Part shown: in pieces, positions 18,332 through 28,639 of the stretch
Position numbering within the stretch: position 1 is the first letter of the stretch
Layout: every line of letters starts with the position of its first letter
DNA from: Neorhizobium sp. SHOUNA12A
Lineage (GTDB): Bacteria > Pseudomonadota > Alphaproteobacteria > Rhizobiales > Rhizobiaceae
Assembly (NCBI RefSeq): GCF_023006505.1
Contig: NZ_JALBGV010000012.1
Span: forward strand, 41,931-105,930
Length of the DNA stretch: 64,000 nucleotides
Direction: 5' to 3'
The notes under the pieces: model-generated
Databases searched by the model: none
What the model was told of the DNA's origin: nothing
The model's input: only the letters and a program-made list of their open reading frames with translations
Translations under genes and position numbers: made by a program

Positions 18332-18550
18332 ATGAAGCGACTCACTATTTCTGTCCTGTTTATAGCTGGTTTCGCTGCCTCGGTTGCCGAAGCAAAGACC
18401 TGCAAGGAAGTCGACAGCTGCGAAGAAGCCGTGAAAATCTGGTGTGACGGCTATCGTCGGGCGGATGCCGATAAGGATGGCATTCCTTGCGAAAACGTCT
18501 GCCGCGCGCGCGACCAAGTCGAAGAAATCCAATCCCGTCTCGGATGCTGA
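18332..18550 (+). CDS. Small secreted Excalibur (calcium-binding-like) domain protein
   Basis: A 72-residue protein with a signal peptide (MKRLTISVLFIAGFAASVAEA) and a mature part with five cysteines. DADKDGIPCENVC matches the Excalibur motif (DxDxDGxxCE), a short calcium-loop-like domain often found with SNase domains. Here the two domains are on neighbouring genes instead of fused. ATG 18332 follows GGGGGTAAGT. It ends at a bidirectional terminator shared with acs. Its role is unknown. Confidence 0.8.
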   Translation: MKRLTISVLFIAGFAASVAEAKTCKEVDSCEEAVKIWCDGYRRADADKDGIPCENVCRARDQVEEIQSRLGC

Positions 18551-18580
18551 AAAGGCCGCCCGGTTTCCCGAGCAGCCTTT
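18551..18580. terminator. Bidirectional terminator between the Excalibur gene and acs
   Basis: A stem of AAAGGC-C-GC-C-CGG against CCG-A-GC-A-GCCTTT, with two mismatches, lies between convergent stops and has A/T runs on both ends. Confidence 0.65.
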
Positions 18581-18588
18581 AAGTTCAA

Positions 18589-20541
18589 TCAGCCCGCCTT
18601 GTTCTGGCGGTTGGCGATCAGATCGTCCACCACGCCCGGATCAGCGAGCGTCGAGATATCCCCCAGCGAGCCAAAGTCGTCCTCGGCGATCTTGCGCAGG
18701 ATGCGGCGCATGATCTTGCCGGAGCGGGTTTTTGGCAGGCCGGGCGCGAACTGGATCTTGTCGGGTTGCGCGATCGGGCCGATTTCCTGGCGGACATGCT
18801 TCACCAGTTCCTGGCGCAGCGCGTCGCTGCCTTCGTGGCCGGACATCAGGGTCACGTAGCAATAGATGCCCTGGCCCTTGATATTGTGCGGATAACCGAC
18901 GACCGCCGCTTCCGACACGAGATTGTGTGAGACGAGCGCCGATTCCACTTCCGCCGTGCCGAGCCGGTGACCGGAGACGTTCAGCACGTCGTCGACGCGG
19001 CCGGTAATCCAGTAATAACCGTCCTCGTCTCGCCGGCAGCCGTCACCGGTGAAATATTTCCCCTTGTAGGTGGAGAAATAGGCTTGGATGAAGCGGTCGT
19101 GGTCGCCGTAGAGCGTGCGCATCATGCCCGGCCACGCGTCGGTGATGCAGAGATTGCCGTCGGCCGCGCCTTCCAGCACCTTGCCCTCGTTATCCACCAG
19201 TTCGGGCTTCACGCCGAAGAACGGTTTGGTGGCCGAACCCGGCTTGAGGTCGGTGGCACCCGGCAGCGGGGTGATCATGTGGCCGCCGGTTTCCGTCTGC
19301 CACCAGGTATCGACGACCGGGCAGCGCTTGTCGCCGACCACGTTGTAATACCATTCCCAGGCTTCCGGGTTGATCGGTTCGCCGACCGTGCCAAGCAGGC
19401 GCAGGCTTGTCCGCGAGGAGCGTTTCACGAACTCGTCGCCGGCACCCATCAGCGAACGGATCGCCGTCGGCGCGGTGTAGAAGATGTTGACCTTGTGCTT
19501 ATCGATGATTTCCCAGAAACGGCCTTGATCGGGGAAGTTCGGCACGCCTTCGAACATCAGCGAGGTGGCGCAGTTCGCCAGCGGCCCGTAGACGATGTAG
19601 GAATGGCCGGTCACCCAGCCCACATCCGCCGTGCACCAGTAGATGTCGCCGTCATGGTAGTCGAACGTATATTCGTGGGTCATCGCCGCGAAGACGAGGT
19701 AACCGCCGGTCGTGTGCAGCACGCCCTTCGGCTTTCCGGTCGAGCCCGAAGTGTAGAGGATGAACAGCGGATCTTCCGCCTTCATCTTCGCCGGCTCGCA
19801 GTGCTCCTTCACGGTGGCGATTTCCTGGTGGTACCAGAGGTCGCGGCCAGGCGCCCAGCCGGTCTTGCCGCCAGTGCGGCGCACCACCACGACCTTGTTG
19901 ACGATCACGTGCTGGCGAGCCGCGATATGGATCGCCGTATCGGTATTGTCCTTGAGCGGCACCGGCTTGCCACCGCGGACGCCCTCGTCGCAGGTGATCA
20001 CGAAGGTAGACTGGCAGTCGATGATGCGGCCGGCCAGCGCTTCCGGCGAGAACCCGCCGAACACGACCGAATGCACCGCGCCGATACGGGCGCAGGCGAG
20101 CATCGCATAGGCCGCTTCGGGGATCATCGGCATGTAGATGGTGACGCGGTCGCCCTTCTTGACGCCGTGTTTCTTCAAGACGTTGGCCAGCCGGCAGACC
20201 TGATCGTAAAGCTGGTTATAGGTGATCTTCTTGTCGATATAGGGGTTGTCGCCCTCCCAGATCAGCGCTGTGCGCTCTCCATGGGTCTTCAGGTGGCGGT
20301 CGATGCAGTTGTAGGAAACGTTGGTCAGACCGTCCTCGAACCATTTGATCGAGACCTTGCCCTTGAAGGAGGTGTTCTTGACTTTGGTATAGGGCTTGAA
20401 CCAGTCAATGCGCCTGCCGTGTTTGCCCCAGAACTTGTCCGGATCCTCGACGCTCTCCTCGTACCACTTCTCGTATCTATCCTTGTCGATGAGCGCTTTC
20501 GCTTTGGCGGACTTGAGAACCGGGTAGACTTTTTCCGACAT
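18589..20541 (-). CDS. acs: Acetyl-coenzyme A synthetase
   Basis: Activates acetate to acetyl-CoA through acetyl-AMP. The 650-residue product is of standard length. It shows the adenylate motif [21 protein letters not shown], and near the C-terminus [11 protein letters not shown], whose Lys is the site of regulatory acetylation in Acs proteins. ATG 20541 follows GGAGGTGTTC. It lies beside trcR and, beyond it, prpE. A sigma-54 or other promoter is not evident by eye in the 239-base gap upstream. Confidence 0.96.
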   Translation of the reverse strand: MSEKVYPVLKSAKAKALIDKDRYEKWYEESVEDPDKFWGKHGRRIDWFKPYTKVKNTSFKGKVSIKWFEDGLTNVSYNCIDRHLKTHGERTALIWEGDNPYIDKKITYNQLYDQVCRLANVLKKHGVKKGDRVTIYMPMIPEAAYAMLACARIGAVHSVVFGGFSPEALAGRIIDCQSTFVITCDEGVRGGKPVPLKDNTDTAIHIAARQHVIVNKVVVVRRTGGKTGWAPGRDLWYHQEIATVKEHCEPAKMKAEDPLFILYTSGSTGKPKGVLHTTGGYLVFAAMTHEYTFDYHDGDIYWCTADVGWVTGHSYIVYGPLANCATSLMFEGVPNFPDQGRFWEIIDKHKVNIFYTAPTAIRSLMGAGDEFVKRSSRTSLRLLGTVGEPINPEAWEWYYNVVGDKRCPVVDTWWQTETGGHMITPLPGATDLKPGSATKPFFGVKPELVDNEGKVLEGAADGNLCITDAWPGMMRTLYGDHDRFIQAYFSTYKGKYFTGDGCRRDEDGYYWITGRVDDVLNVSGHRLGTAEVESALVSHNLVSEAAVVGYPHNIKGQGIYCYVTLMSGHEGSDALRQELVKHVRQEIGPIAQPDKIQFAPGLPKTRSGKIMRRILRKIAEDDFGSLGDISTLADPGVVDDLIANRQNKAG

Positions 20542-20675
20542 GAACACCTCCCTGAATTGGCACGCATAACGACGCATCGAGCCGTCAGCGATATGTGCCG
20601 CATTCATAACAGGTGAGGCAAGAGCGGCAATTAGACAAACGGTTCATCTCGGTGCGACGATCTCGCTTCAAAGAT

Positions 20676-20703
20676 TTGCAATTCTGTCCCAATTCGATTA
20701 TAG
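20676..20703 (+). promoter_or_regulatory. Possible promoter of trcR
   Basis: TTGCAA (20676-20681), a 16-base spacer and TTATAG (20698-20703) fall 78 bases before the trcR start. The match to a housekeeping promoter is fair, with no other support. Confidence 0.3.
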
Positions 20704-20780
20704 GGCGGTAAATTCCCGGAAATTGTGGTTGATACCCACGGCCCGCGACACCGGCGCGGACGGACAGAGGACCTATACCC

Positions 20781-21497
20781 ATGGCTCAACAATTGCTCAT
20801 GCCGAAGGCGACCGCTGTATGGCTGGTCGACAATACCGCGCTTTCCTTCGAACAGATCGCCAATTTCTGCAAGCTCCACCCGCTCGAGGTGAAAGCCATT
20901 GCGGATGGCGAAGCGGCGCAGGGCATCAAGGGCCTCGACCCGATCGCAACAGGCCAGCTTTCGCGCGATGAAATCGAGCGCGGCGAAAAGGACATCAACC
21001 ACAAGCTGAAGCTGTCCGAGCCGAAGGTTCGCGTGCCGGAATCGAAACGCCGCGGCCCGCGCTATACGCCGGTCTCCAAGCGCCAGGATCGCCCGAACGC
21101 CATTCTCTGGCTGGTTCGCAACCATCCTGAACTCAAGGACGCGCAAATCTCCCGCCTCGTCGGCACCACCAAGTCGACGATCGAGCAGATCCGCGAGCGC
21201 ACCCACTGGAACTCGACCAACCTGACGCCGATGGATCCGGTGACGCTTGGCCTCTGCAGCCAGATCGACCTCGACCTCGAAGTCGAGCGCGCTTCCAAGG
21301 GTCGTCCGCTGCCGACCGCCGCCGAACTCGGCGCTTCCCTGCAGCCGGCGAGCGAAACCGAAAACCTCGGTTTCAATTATCGCAACGAGCGCGAGGAAGA
21401 GAAGGAAAAGGAGATCGACGCGGACGCCGTTTTCGCCAAGCTCTCGTCGCTCAAGTCCACCCGTCGCGACGACGACGAGGAAGACGACCGCTTCTGA
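20781..21497 (+). CDS. trcR: Cell-cycle transcriptional regulator TrcR (DUF1013)
   Basis: A 238-residue DUF1013 protein, restricted to alphaproteobacteria. The Caulobacter homologue TrcR associates with RNA polymerase and affects cell-cycle transcription. The N-terminus (AVWLVDNTALSFEQIANFC) looks like one helix-turn-helix, and residues 113-140 (DAQISRLVGTTKSTIEQI) like a second. The C-terminus is acidic (REEEKEKEIDADAV, and a DDDEEDDRF end). Monocistronic by layout: its own terminator follows, and genes on both sides point the other way. Confidence 0.88.
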   Translation: MAQQLLMPKATAVWLVDNTALSFEQIANFCKLHPLEVKAIADGEAAQGIKGLDPIATGQLSRDEIERGEKDINHKLKLSEPKVRVPESKRRGPRYTPVSKRQDRPNAILWLVRNHPELKDAQISRLVGTTKSTIEQIRERTHWNSTNLTPMDPVTLGLCSQIDLDLEVERASKGRPLPTAAELGASLQPASETENLGFNYRNEREEEKEKEIDADAVFAKLSSLKSTRRDDDEEDDRF

Positions 21498-21520
21498 TCG
21501 AACCATTTCGATTGCATTCA

Positions 21521-21552
21521 AGAAGCCCCGGAGACGATCCGGGGCTTCTTTC
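21521..21552. terminator. Terminator of trcR, probably shared with prpE
   Basis: A perfect AGAAGCCCCGG / CCGGGGCTTCT stem with a short loop is followed by TTC on the plus strand. It sits between convergent genes. Confidence 0.85.
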
Positions 21553-21554
21553 GT

Positions 21555-23486
21555 TCAGGCACTCTGTTTGAGGCCGCTCCCTTCGCGGGCGTAGCCGTTC
21601 GCCTTCAGGATCGCGGTGATCTCGTCCAGCACCGTCGCATCCTCGATCGTTGCCGGCATTTTCCACGGCATGTCGTCGGCAATCTTCTGCATCGTGCCGC
21701 GCAGGATCTTGCCCGATCGGGTCTTCGGCAGCTTATGAACCACCATCACCGTCTTGAACGCCGCCACCGGGCCGATCTCGTTGCGCACCAGCTCGGCCAC
21801 TTCTCTCGCAATATCAGTGATTTCCCGTGAAACATGGTTCTTCAGCACCATGAAGCCGCAGGGGATTTGCCCCTTGGTGGCATCATGGACGCCGATTACC
21901 GCGCATTCTGCGACATCGGGATGTTTGGCGCAGACTTCCTCCATTGCCCCGGTCGAAAGCCGATGGCCGGCGCAGTTGATGATGTCATCGGTGCGCGCCA
22001 TCACGAAGATATAACCGTCCTCGTCCATCACCCCGGCATCGGCCGTCTTGTAATACCCCGGGAACTCGTCAAGGCAAGCCTCGCGGAACCGCTGGTCGGC
22101 ATTCCAGAAGCTGACGAGGCAGCCGGGCGGCAGCGGCAGCTTGATGACAATATTGCCGAGCGTCCCGCGCGGCACCGGATGGCCGGCATCGTCCAGCACG
22201 TCGAGCGCATAACCGGGCATCGGCCGCGTCGGCGAACCGTGCTTGACCGGCATCAGACCGAGCCCGACCGTGTTGGCGGCTACAGGCCAGCCCGTCTCCG
22301 TCTGCCACCAGTGATCGATCACCGGAATCTTAAGCTTCTGCTCGGCCCATTTCAGTGTTTCCGAATCGGCCCGCTCACCGGCGAGGAACAGGGCGCGCAT
22401 CCCGGTCAGATCGTATTTTTCGACCAGTTCGCCCTCCGGATCGTCACGACGGATCGCCCGAAAAGCCGTCGGCGCCGTGAACAGCACTTTCACGTCGTGA
22501 TCGCTGACGACCCGCCAGAACGTGCCGGCATCCGGCGTGCCCACCGGCTTGCCCTCGAAGATCACGCTCGTATTGCCGGCGAGCAGCGGCCCGTAGACGA
22601 TATAGGAATGGCCGACCACCCAGCCGATATCGGATGCAGTCCAGAACACCTCCCCCGGCTTGACGCCAAAGATGTTCTCCATGCTCCAATGCAGCGCCAC
22701 CATGTGCCCGCCATTGTCGCGCACGACGCCCTTGGGCTGGCCGGTCGTTCCGGACGTGTAGAGGATGTAGAGCGGATCGGTCGCCTTGACCGCCACGCAT
22801 GGTACGTCCCTGCCCCGCGCCTTCTCCACCGCCTCCGAGAAATCCAGCTCTCCCCGCTCCGACCGCAGCTCCACCTGGAGCTGTTCGCGCTGCAGGATGA
22901 GGCAATGTTCGGGTTTTACCCGGGCAAGCTCGATCGCCTGGTCGAGCAGCGGCTTATAGGCGACCGTGCGGCCAGGCTCGAGGCCGCAGCTCGCGCTGAT
23001 CACCAGTTTCGCTTCCGAATCGTTCAGCCGCGCCGCCAGCTCCTGCGCCGCAAAGCCGCCGAACACCACCGAATGCACCGCCCCGAGCCGGGCACAGGCA
23101 AGCATCGAGAAGACCGCTTCCGGCACCATCGGCATGTAGATCACGACCCGATCGCCTTTCTCGATGCCGAGATCCCGCATCACGGCGGCGATCGCCGTCA
23201 CCTCCTCGAGCACCTCGGCATAGGTGAAGCTGTTCTGCCTTCCCGTCATGGCGCTGTCGTGGATGAAGGCGCGCTGTTCGCCACGCCCTGCGGCCACATG
23301 CCGGTCGAGGCAGTTGTGGCAGGTGTTGGTCTCCCCGCCGGTGAACCAGCGGCCATAGACCCCTTCGTCCCTGTCGAAGATTTTCTCCGGTTCCTTGAAC
23401 CAGTCGATGGCAGCGGACGCGCTTCTCCAGAACCCTTCCGGATCCTTTTGCCAGCCTTCATAAACGTCGAAATAGCGGCTTTGCAT
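21555..23486 (-). CDS. prpE: Propionyl-CoA synthetase (acyl-CoA synthetase)
   Basis: Activates propionate (and probably other short acids) to the CoA ester. The 643-residue protein belongs to the Acs/PrpE branch. It has an N-terminal ACAS domain (YEGWQKDPEGFW), YTSGTTGQPKG, DHWWQTETGWP and [11 protein letters not shown]. The DHWWQTETGWP form and GETNTCHNCLDRHV fit PrpE better than Acs. ATG 23486 follows GGGAGG at ideal spacing; a GTG six bases upstream is less likely. Substrate preference needs assay, so propionate is inferred from subfamily features. Confidence 0.88.
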   Translation of the reverse strand: MQSRYFDVYEGWQKDPEGFWRSASAAIDWFKEPEKIFDRDEGVYGRWFTGGETNTCHNCLDRHVAAGRGEQRAFIHDSAMTGRQNSFTYAEVLEEVTAIAAVMRDLGIEKGDRVVIYMPMVPEAVFSMLACARLGAVHSVVFGGFAAQELAARLNDSEAKLVISASCGLEPGRTVAYKPLLDQAIELARVKPEHCLILQREQLQVELRSERGELDFSEAVEKARGRDVPCVAVKATDPLYILYTSGTTGQPKGVVRDNGGHMVALHWSMENIFGVKPGEVFWTASDIGWVVGHSYIVYGPLLAGNTSVIFEGKPVGTPDAGTFWRVVSDHDVKVLFTAPTAFRAIRRDDPEGELVEKYDLTGMRALFLAGERADSETLKWAEQKLKIPVIDHWWQTETGWPVAANTVGLGLMPVKHGSPTRPMPGYALDVLDDAGHPVPRGTLGNIVIKLPLPPGCLVSFWNADQRFREACLDEFPGYYKTADAGVMDEDGYIFVMARTDDIINCAGHRLSTGAMEEVCAKHPDVAECAVIGVHDATKGQIPCGFMVLKNHVSREITDIAREVAELVRNEIGPVAAFKTVMVVHKLPKTRSGKILRGTMQKIADDMPWKMPATIEDATVLDEITAILKANGYAREGSGLKQSA

Positions 23487-23592
23487 CTGCACCTCCCGTC
23501 ACATGAGCACAGCCCGGAATGGTCAATCTAGGGTGTGGGAGAGGTGCGGGAAAGCCCGACGAAAGCGCTAGGTCCTTGGCGAAAGCCTGTTT

Positions 23593-24252
23593 TCAGCGCG
23601 AGCCGAAGATGGCCGAGCCGACGCGAACGCTGGTCGCTCCGAATTCAACCGCCGTCTCGAAATCGCCGGACATCCCCATGGAGAGCTTTTCGACTCCGCA
23701 TTGCACGGCAAGCTCGGCGAGCAGCGCAAAATGCGGCCCCGGATTTTCCTCAGCCGGCGGAATGCACATCAGCCCCTCGATCGAAAGCCCGAGCTCCTTG
23801 CGGCAGAACTCTACGAAGGCAACGGCCTGCTTCGGCTCGATCCCCGCCTTCTGCGGCTCAAGCCCGGTATTGACCTGCACATAGAGTTTTGGCGCTTTGC
23901 CCTGCTTGTTGATTTCGTTGGCAAGCGCGCGGGCGATCTTTTCCCGATCCACCGTCTCGATGGCATCGAACAGCGCCACGGCGTCGGCCGCCTTGTTGGA
24001 TTGCAGCGGCCCGATCAGATGCAGCTCGATTTCAGGCGTCTCGGACTTCAGTTCCGGCCACTTGTCCTGGCTTTCCTGCACGCGGTTCTCGCCGAATATC
24101 CGCTGTCCCGCGGCGATTGCTGGCCGAATGTCCTGCGCTTCGAACGTTTTCGAAACCGCCACAAGCGTCACCGACCCCACCGGCCGCTTCGACAGGCGCT
24201 CCGCCTTGCCGATCCGTGCCTTCACATCCTGCAGCCGTTCTTCGACGCTCAT
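23593..24252 (-). CDS. yggS: YggS family pyridoxal phosphate homeostasis protein
   Basis: A PLP-binding protein of 219 residues without known catalytic activity. It controls free PLP and amino-acid balance (PROSC/YggS/YBL036C family). VAVSKTF near residue 34 holds the PLP lysine. HLIGPLQSNKA, VNTGLEPQKAGI and LSMGMSGDFETAV(EFGATSVRVGSAIFG) are the family blocks. ATG 24252 follows AAGGTAGAGG. It is divergent from leuS. Confidence 0.93.
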   Translation of the reverse strand: MSVEERLQDVKARIGKAERLSKRPVGSVTLVAVSKTFEAQDIRPAIAAGQRIFGENRVQESQDKWPELKSETPEIELHLIGPLQSNKAADAVALFDAIETVDREKIARALANEINKQGKAPKLYVQVNTGLEPQKAGIEPKQAVAFVEFCRKELGLSIEGLMCIPPAEENPGPHFALLAELAVQCGVEKLSMGMSGDFETAVEFGATSVRVGSAIFGSR

Positions 24253-24429
24253 GGCCTCTACCTTCCGCTTTTCTTGCAAGCTCAGCGCTTAGTCCTCATA
24301 TAAGGCTCTGCCAAGGGTGTTTCGCCCTGAACTTGGCCTTTCCCGCCCCCGTAAAACTTGACGCTTGCCGGGTTTCATGGTGAAGGTCTCGCCCGACTCT
24401 TGATCTTATTTTCCCGGAATATCATTGAA

Positions 24430-27060
24430 ATGGCGACTGAACGTTATAATCCGCGCGATGCCGAGCCCCGTTGGCAGCAGACCTGGAACGATGCCAAGGT
24501 TTTCGAGACCGACAACAGCGATCCGCGCGAAAAATACTACGTTCTGGAGATGTTTCCCTATCCGTCGGGCCGCATCCATATGGGCCACGTGCGCAACTAT
24601 GCCATGGGCGACGTGGTGGCCCGCTACAAGCGCGCCCGCGGTTTCAACGTCCTGCATCCGATGGGCTGGGACGCTTTCGGCATGCCGGCTGAAAATGCCG
24701 CTCGCGACAACAAGGTGCATCCGAAGACCTGGACCTACCAGAACATCGAATCCATGAAGGCGCAGCTGAAGGCCATGGGCCTGTCGCTCGACTGGTCACG
24801 CGAGTTCGCCACCTGTGACGTCGAATATTACCAGCAGCAGCAGCACCTCTTCCTCGACATGATGGAAAAGGGACTGGTTTATCGCAAGCAGTCCAAGGTC
24901 AACTGGGATCCGGTCGACCAGACGGTTCTGGCCAACGAGCAGGTTATCGACGGCCGCGGCTGGCGCTCGGGTGCGCTGGTGGAGCAGCGCGATCTGGTGC
25001 AGTGGTTCTTCAAGATCACCGATTTCAGCCAGGATCTGTTGGACTCGCTCGATACGCTCGACCAGTGGCCTGAAAAGGTCCGGCTGATGCAGAAGAACTG
25101 GATCGGCCGATCCGAGGGCCTGACGGTTCGCTGGGAAATCGTCAGTTCGACGGCACCCGCCGGCGAAAGCGAAGTCGTGGTCTACACGACCCGTCCCGAC
25201 ACGCTGTTCGGTGCTTCGTTCCTGGCCATCGCCGCCGACCATCCGCTGGCCAAGGCCGCAGCTGCGCAGAATCCGGCTATCGAAGCTTTCGCCGAGGAAT
25301 GCCGCCATCACGGGACCTCGCTCGCAGCGCTGGAAACGGCCGAGAAGAAGGGCATCGATACTGGCGTCCGCGTCAAGCACCCGCTCGATCCCTCCTGGGA
25401 ACTGTCGGTCTATGTCGCGAACTTCGTGCTGATGGATTACGGCACCGGCGCCATCTTCGGCTGCCCGTCCGGTGACCAGCGAGACCTGGATTTCGCCCGT
25501 AAATATGGCCTGCCTGTCGTGCCGGTCGTCATGCCGAAGGACGCCGATGCCGCGACCTTCGAGGTCGGTGAGACCGCTTACGTCGATGACGGCGTGATGA
25601 TCAATTCGCGCTTCCTCGACGGCAAGACGACCGATGAAGCCTTCGAGATCGTTGCAAATCGTCTGTCGGAAACGATTGTCGGCAATATGCCGCAGGGCGA
25701 GCGCAAGGTGAATTTCCGCCTGCGCGACTGGGGTATTTCCCGTCAGCGTTATTGGGGTTGCCCGATCCCCGTCATCCATTGCGATGATTGCGGCGTCGTG
25801 CCGGTGCCGAAAGCGGACCTGCCGGTCAAGCTGCCGGACGATGTGACTTTCGACCTGCCGGGCAACCCGCTCGACCGCCATCCGACCTGGCGCCACGTCG
25901 CCTGCCCGCAATGCGGCAAGGATGCCCGCCGCGAGACGGACACGATGGACACGTTCGTCGATTCGAGCTGGTATTTCACCCGCTTCACGGCGCCCTGGGA
26001 GAGGGATCCGACCGATCCGACTGTGGCCAACCGCTGGCTGCCGGTTGACCAGTATATCGGCGGCATCGAGCACGCGATCCTCCACCTGCTCTATTCCCGT
26101 TTCTTCACCCGCGCCATGCGCGAGACCGGCCATGTCGAGGTCAAGGAGCCTTTCAAGGGCCTCTTCACGCAAGGCATGGTCGTGCACGAAACCTATCGCC
26201 GCGGCTCCGGCCCGAACGGCGAATGGGTAGCCCCGGCCGACGTCCGCATCGAGGAGGTGGACGGCAAACGCCGCGCCACCATGCTCGAGGGTGGCGAAGA
26301 AGTCACCATCGGCTCGATCGAGAAGATGTCGAAGTCGAAAAAGAACGTCGTCGATCCGGACGATATCATCGCCTCCTACGGCGCCGATACGGCCCGCTTC
26401 TTCGTACTTTCGGACTCTCCGCCGGACCGAGACGTGATCTGGTCCGAGGCCGGTGTCGAAGGTGCTCACCGCTTCACCCAGCGCCTGTGGCGTCTGATTT
26501 CCGAAGCCTCGGAGAACTTGGCTGGTATCGATCCGATGCCGGCTAACGAGGGCGAAGCGCTGGCAATCTCGCAGCTCGCCCACAAGACGCTGAAGGCGGT
26601 TCAGGGCGATTACGACAGGCTGTCGTTCAACAAAGCCGTAGCGCGTATCTATGAGCTGGTGAATGCGCTTGCGGCGCCGCTCGGCCGGGTCGCTGCCAGC
26701 GAGGGCGATGCTGCCTATCGCGCCGCCGTCCGCAACGCCTCGGAAATTCTGATCCAGCTTGTTGCGCCGATGACACCGCATCTGGCGGAAGAATGCTGGG
26801 CGGTTCTCGGCAACAAGGAACTGCTTTCCGTAGCCCCCTGGCCGCAATATGACGAAGCGCTCGTCATCGAGAACGAGATCACACTGCCGGTCCAAATCAA
26901 CGGCAAGAAGCGCGGCGAATTGACAATCGCGCGCGACGCGGATCAAAGTGCGGTCGAAGCTGCGGTTCTGGCACTGGATACGGTCAAAGCGGCTCTTGAA
27001 GGCCGGGCGCCGAAGAAAGTCATCGTCGTCCCACAGAGGATCGTAAACATTGTCGTCTGA
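24430..27060 (+). CDS. leuS: Leucyl-tRNA synthetase
   Basis: Charges tRNA-Leu. The 876-residue class I synthetase has the HIGH-type motif as HMGH near residue 50, a CP1 editing domain, a zinc-ribbon-like CDDCGV / CPQCG pair in the middle, and KMSKS near residue 631. ATG 24430 gives the conserved [16 protein letters not shown] start, though the frame is open upstream. The Shine-Dalgarno is weak (GGAAT). It heads an overlapping operon with lptE and holA, the usual arrangement in rhizobia. Confidence 0.97.
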   Translation: MATERYNPRDAEPRWQQTWNDAKVFETDNSDPREKYYVLEMFPYPSGRIHMGHVRNYAMGDVVARYKRARGFNVLHPMGWDAFGMPAENAARDNKVHPKTWTYQNIESMKAQLKAMGLSLDWSREFATCDVEYYQQQQHLFLDMMEKGLVYRKQSKVNWDPVDQTVLANEQVIDGRGWRSGALVEQRDLVQWFFKITDFSQDLLDSLDTLDQWPEKVRLMQKNWIGRSEGLTVRWEIVSSTAPAGESEVVVYTTRPDTLFGASFLAIAADHPLAKAAAAQNPAIEAFAEECRHHGTSLAALETAEKKGIDTGVRVKHPLDPSWELSVYVANFVLMDYGTGAIFGCPSGDQRDLDFARKYGLPVVPVVMPKDADAATFEVGETAYVDDGVMINSRFLDGKTTDEAFEIVANRLSETIVGNMPQGERKVNFRLRDWGISRQRYWGCPIPVIHCDDCGVVPVPKADLPVKLPDDVTFDLPGNPLDRHPTWRHVACPQCGKDARRETDTMDTFVDSSWYFTRFTAPWERDPTDPTVANRWLPVDQYIGGIEHAILHLLYSRFFTRAMRETGHVEVKEPFKGLFTQGMVVHETYRRGSGPNGEWVAPADVRIEEVDGKRRATMLEGGEEVTIGSIEKMSKSKKNVVDPDDIIASYGADTARFFVLSDSPPDRDVIWSEAGVEGAHRFTQRLWRLISEASENLAGIDPMPANEGEALAISQLAHKTLKAVQGDYDRLSFNKAVARIYELVNALAAPLGRVAASEGDAAYRAAVRNASEILIQLVAPMTPHLAEECWAVLGNKELLSVAPWPQYDEALVIENEITLPVQINGKKRGELTIARDADQSAVEAAVLALDTVKAALEGRAPKKVIVVPQRIVNIVV

Positions 27061-27610
27061 CCGCTCTCTTCGTCGTTTCGGGTTCATATCCGGCCTGGTA
27101 ATGTTGACTGTGCTTGCCGGCTGCCAGGTCCGCCCGCTCTATTCCGAGGCTTCCGGTACGGGCGAACGCCTGGCTTCGGTCGGCTTTTGGCAACCCCGCA
27201 CCCGCCTCGACCAGGTTGTCCGCAATCAACTGGTTTTCCTGACCTCCGGGGGTGCCGGCGAGTCGGCTCATCCGGCTTACGAGGTGAAACTATCGACAAA
27301 AAGTGCGTCCTCCAACATTAGCGCTGATGAGGACGACGACAATGTCTCTCCGACCGGCGTGCCTGTCCCGGGCCGCGTTCAGGTGGAGGGCATCTACACG
27401 ATCACCCGCATCAGCGACGGAAAGATCTTGAAGTCCGGCAAGCGTGAGGTCGTATCGCTCATGGATGTCTCGGGTCAGGGTTATGCCTCGCTCCGCGCCG
27501 TTCGCGATGCCGAAAACCGCGCTGCAAGAGAGCTCGCTGAATTCATCCGCGCCGAGATCGCCATCGCGCTCGCCCGCGAACCTCAGCCGCAGACGGTATG
27601 GCAGAAGTAA
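27050..27610 (+). CDS. lptE: LPS assembly lipoprotein LptE family
   Basis: An outer-membrane lipoprotein expected to pair with LptD to insert lipopolysaccharide. The 186-residue product has a lipoprotein signal peptide with lipobox LAGC, Cys at residue 25. The mature part holds VRPLYS at its start, typical of the LptE fold. An acidic insert (ADEDDD) near the middle is unusual but fits rhizobial versions. Translation starts at TTG 27050, inside the end of leuS (11-base overlap), and its own end overlaps holA by 13, as in the leuS-lptE-holA order of E. coli. Confidence 0.87.
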   Translation: MSSDRSLRRFGFISGLVMLTVLAGCQVRPLYSEASGTGERLASVGFWQPRTRLDQVVRNQLVFLTSGGAGESAHPAYEVKLSTKSASSNISADEDDDNVSPTGVPVPGRVQVEGIYTITRISDGKILKSGKREVVSLMDVSGQGYASLRAVRDAENRAARELAEFIRAEIAIALAREPQPQTVWQK

Positions 27611-28629
27611 AGTCCCACGAATTCGATCGGTTTGCCGAAAAGAGCTCGGATCTTTACAAGATCTTCGTGATCTACGGACCAGATCGCGGCCTTGTCTCAG
27701 AGCGTGCAGCACTCATTGCAGGCAAGACGGGCGTCTCTCAGGACGATCCGTTCGCCATGCTCAAGCTCGACGTCTCGGATCTGCAGGGTGACCCCGGGCG
27801 GCTTCTCGATGAGGTGAACTCGCTCGGCCTCTTCGGCGGCTCCAAACTCGTATGGCTGCGCGGTGCCGCCAACGAAAAACCCCTTCTCGACGCGATGCAG
27901 GCTCTCGTGGATGGTCCGCCTCCGGCCAACATCCTGATCGTCGAAGCGGGAGACCTCAAGAAGGGGAGCGGACTGCGCAAGATCGCGGAACCTTCGCGGT
28001 CGATCGCTGTCATTCCCTGTTATGCGGACGACGTGAAGGCGCTGAACGGGCTAATCGATTCGGAACTGGGGAGCGAAGGTCTCAGAATCAGCCAGGGCGC
28101 GCGCCAGAGGCTCCTGGAGCTGCTCGGCGGGGATCGAGTAGCCTCCCGTAACGAGATCCGCAAGCTCGCTCTCTATTGCCGTGGTATGGGCATGGTCGAG
28201 GAAGAGCATATCGATGGGATTATCGGCGACGCGAGTGCCGTTTCAGCCGACGAGGCCGTCGATGCGATCCTCAGCGGTGACTTGCCGGGCCTGCACCGTG
28301 CCATCCAGAAGGTCGTCTCATCGAAGACCCCAGTTTTTCTTGTCCTGCAATCCTGCCTGAAACAATTCCAGCTACTGGATCTGATGAAGGCGGAAATGGA
28401 GGAAAAGAAGCTCCAGACCGCCCAGGTCATGATGACACTCGGCCGGCATATTCACTTCAAGCGCAAACCGCTCATAGAAAAGGCGCTGAGAACATGGAGT
28501 TCGCCAGCGCTCGCGCGTGAAACGGAAAGGCTGCAAGCCGCAATCCTGATGTCGCGGCAGAGGCAGAGCCTGGAACCCAACATTGCCTTTCACACGCTGA
28601 TGGCCACGGCTATTCAATCAAGCCGTTGA
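27598..28629 (+). CDS. holA: DNA polymerase III subunit delta
   Basis: The delta subunit of the clamp loader, which opens the beta clamp. The 343-residue protein has IYGPDRGLVSERAA near the N-terminus and the helical domain III pattern (AVDAILSGDLPGLHRAIQ, FKRKPLIEKALRTW). The start lies inside lptE. The stop lies only 10 bases from the parB stop on the other strand, with no room for a terminator. Confidence 0.93.
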   Translation: MAEVKSHEFDRFAEKSSDLYKIFVIYGPDRGLVSERAALIAGKTGVSQDDPFAMLKLDVSDLQGDPGRLLDEVNSLGLFGGSKLVWLRGAANEKPLLDAMQALVDGPPPANILIVEAGDLKKGSGLRKIAEPSRSIAVIPCYADDVKALNGLIDSELGSEGLRISQGARQRLLELLGGDRVASRNEIRKLALYCRGMGMVEEEHIDGIIGDASAVSADEAVDAILSGDLPGLHRAIQKVVSSKTPVFLVLQSCLKQFQLLDLMKAEMEEKKLQTAQVMMTLGRHIHFKRKPLIEKALRTWSSPALARETERLQAAILMSRQRQSLEPNIAFHTLMATAIQSSR

Positions 28630-28639
28630 ATTTCCTAGA

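Noticed and set aside
21819..21834. parS-like sequence GATTTCCCGTGAAACA in prpE
   Set aside because: 13 of 16 matches but the central CACGTG is broken to CCCGTG, and it lies far from the main cluster inside a coding region.
24796..27087. Long minus-strand frame of about 760 codons
   Set aside because: Antisense to leuS; composition typical of a shadow frame.
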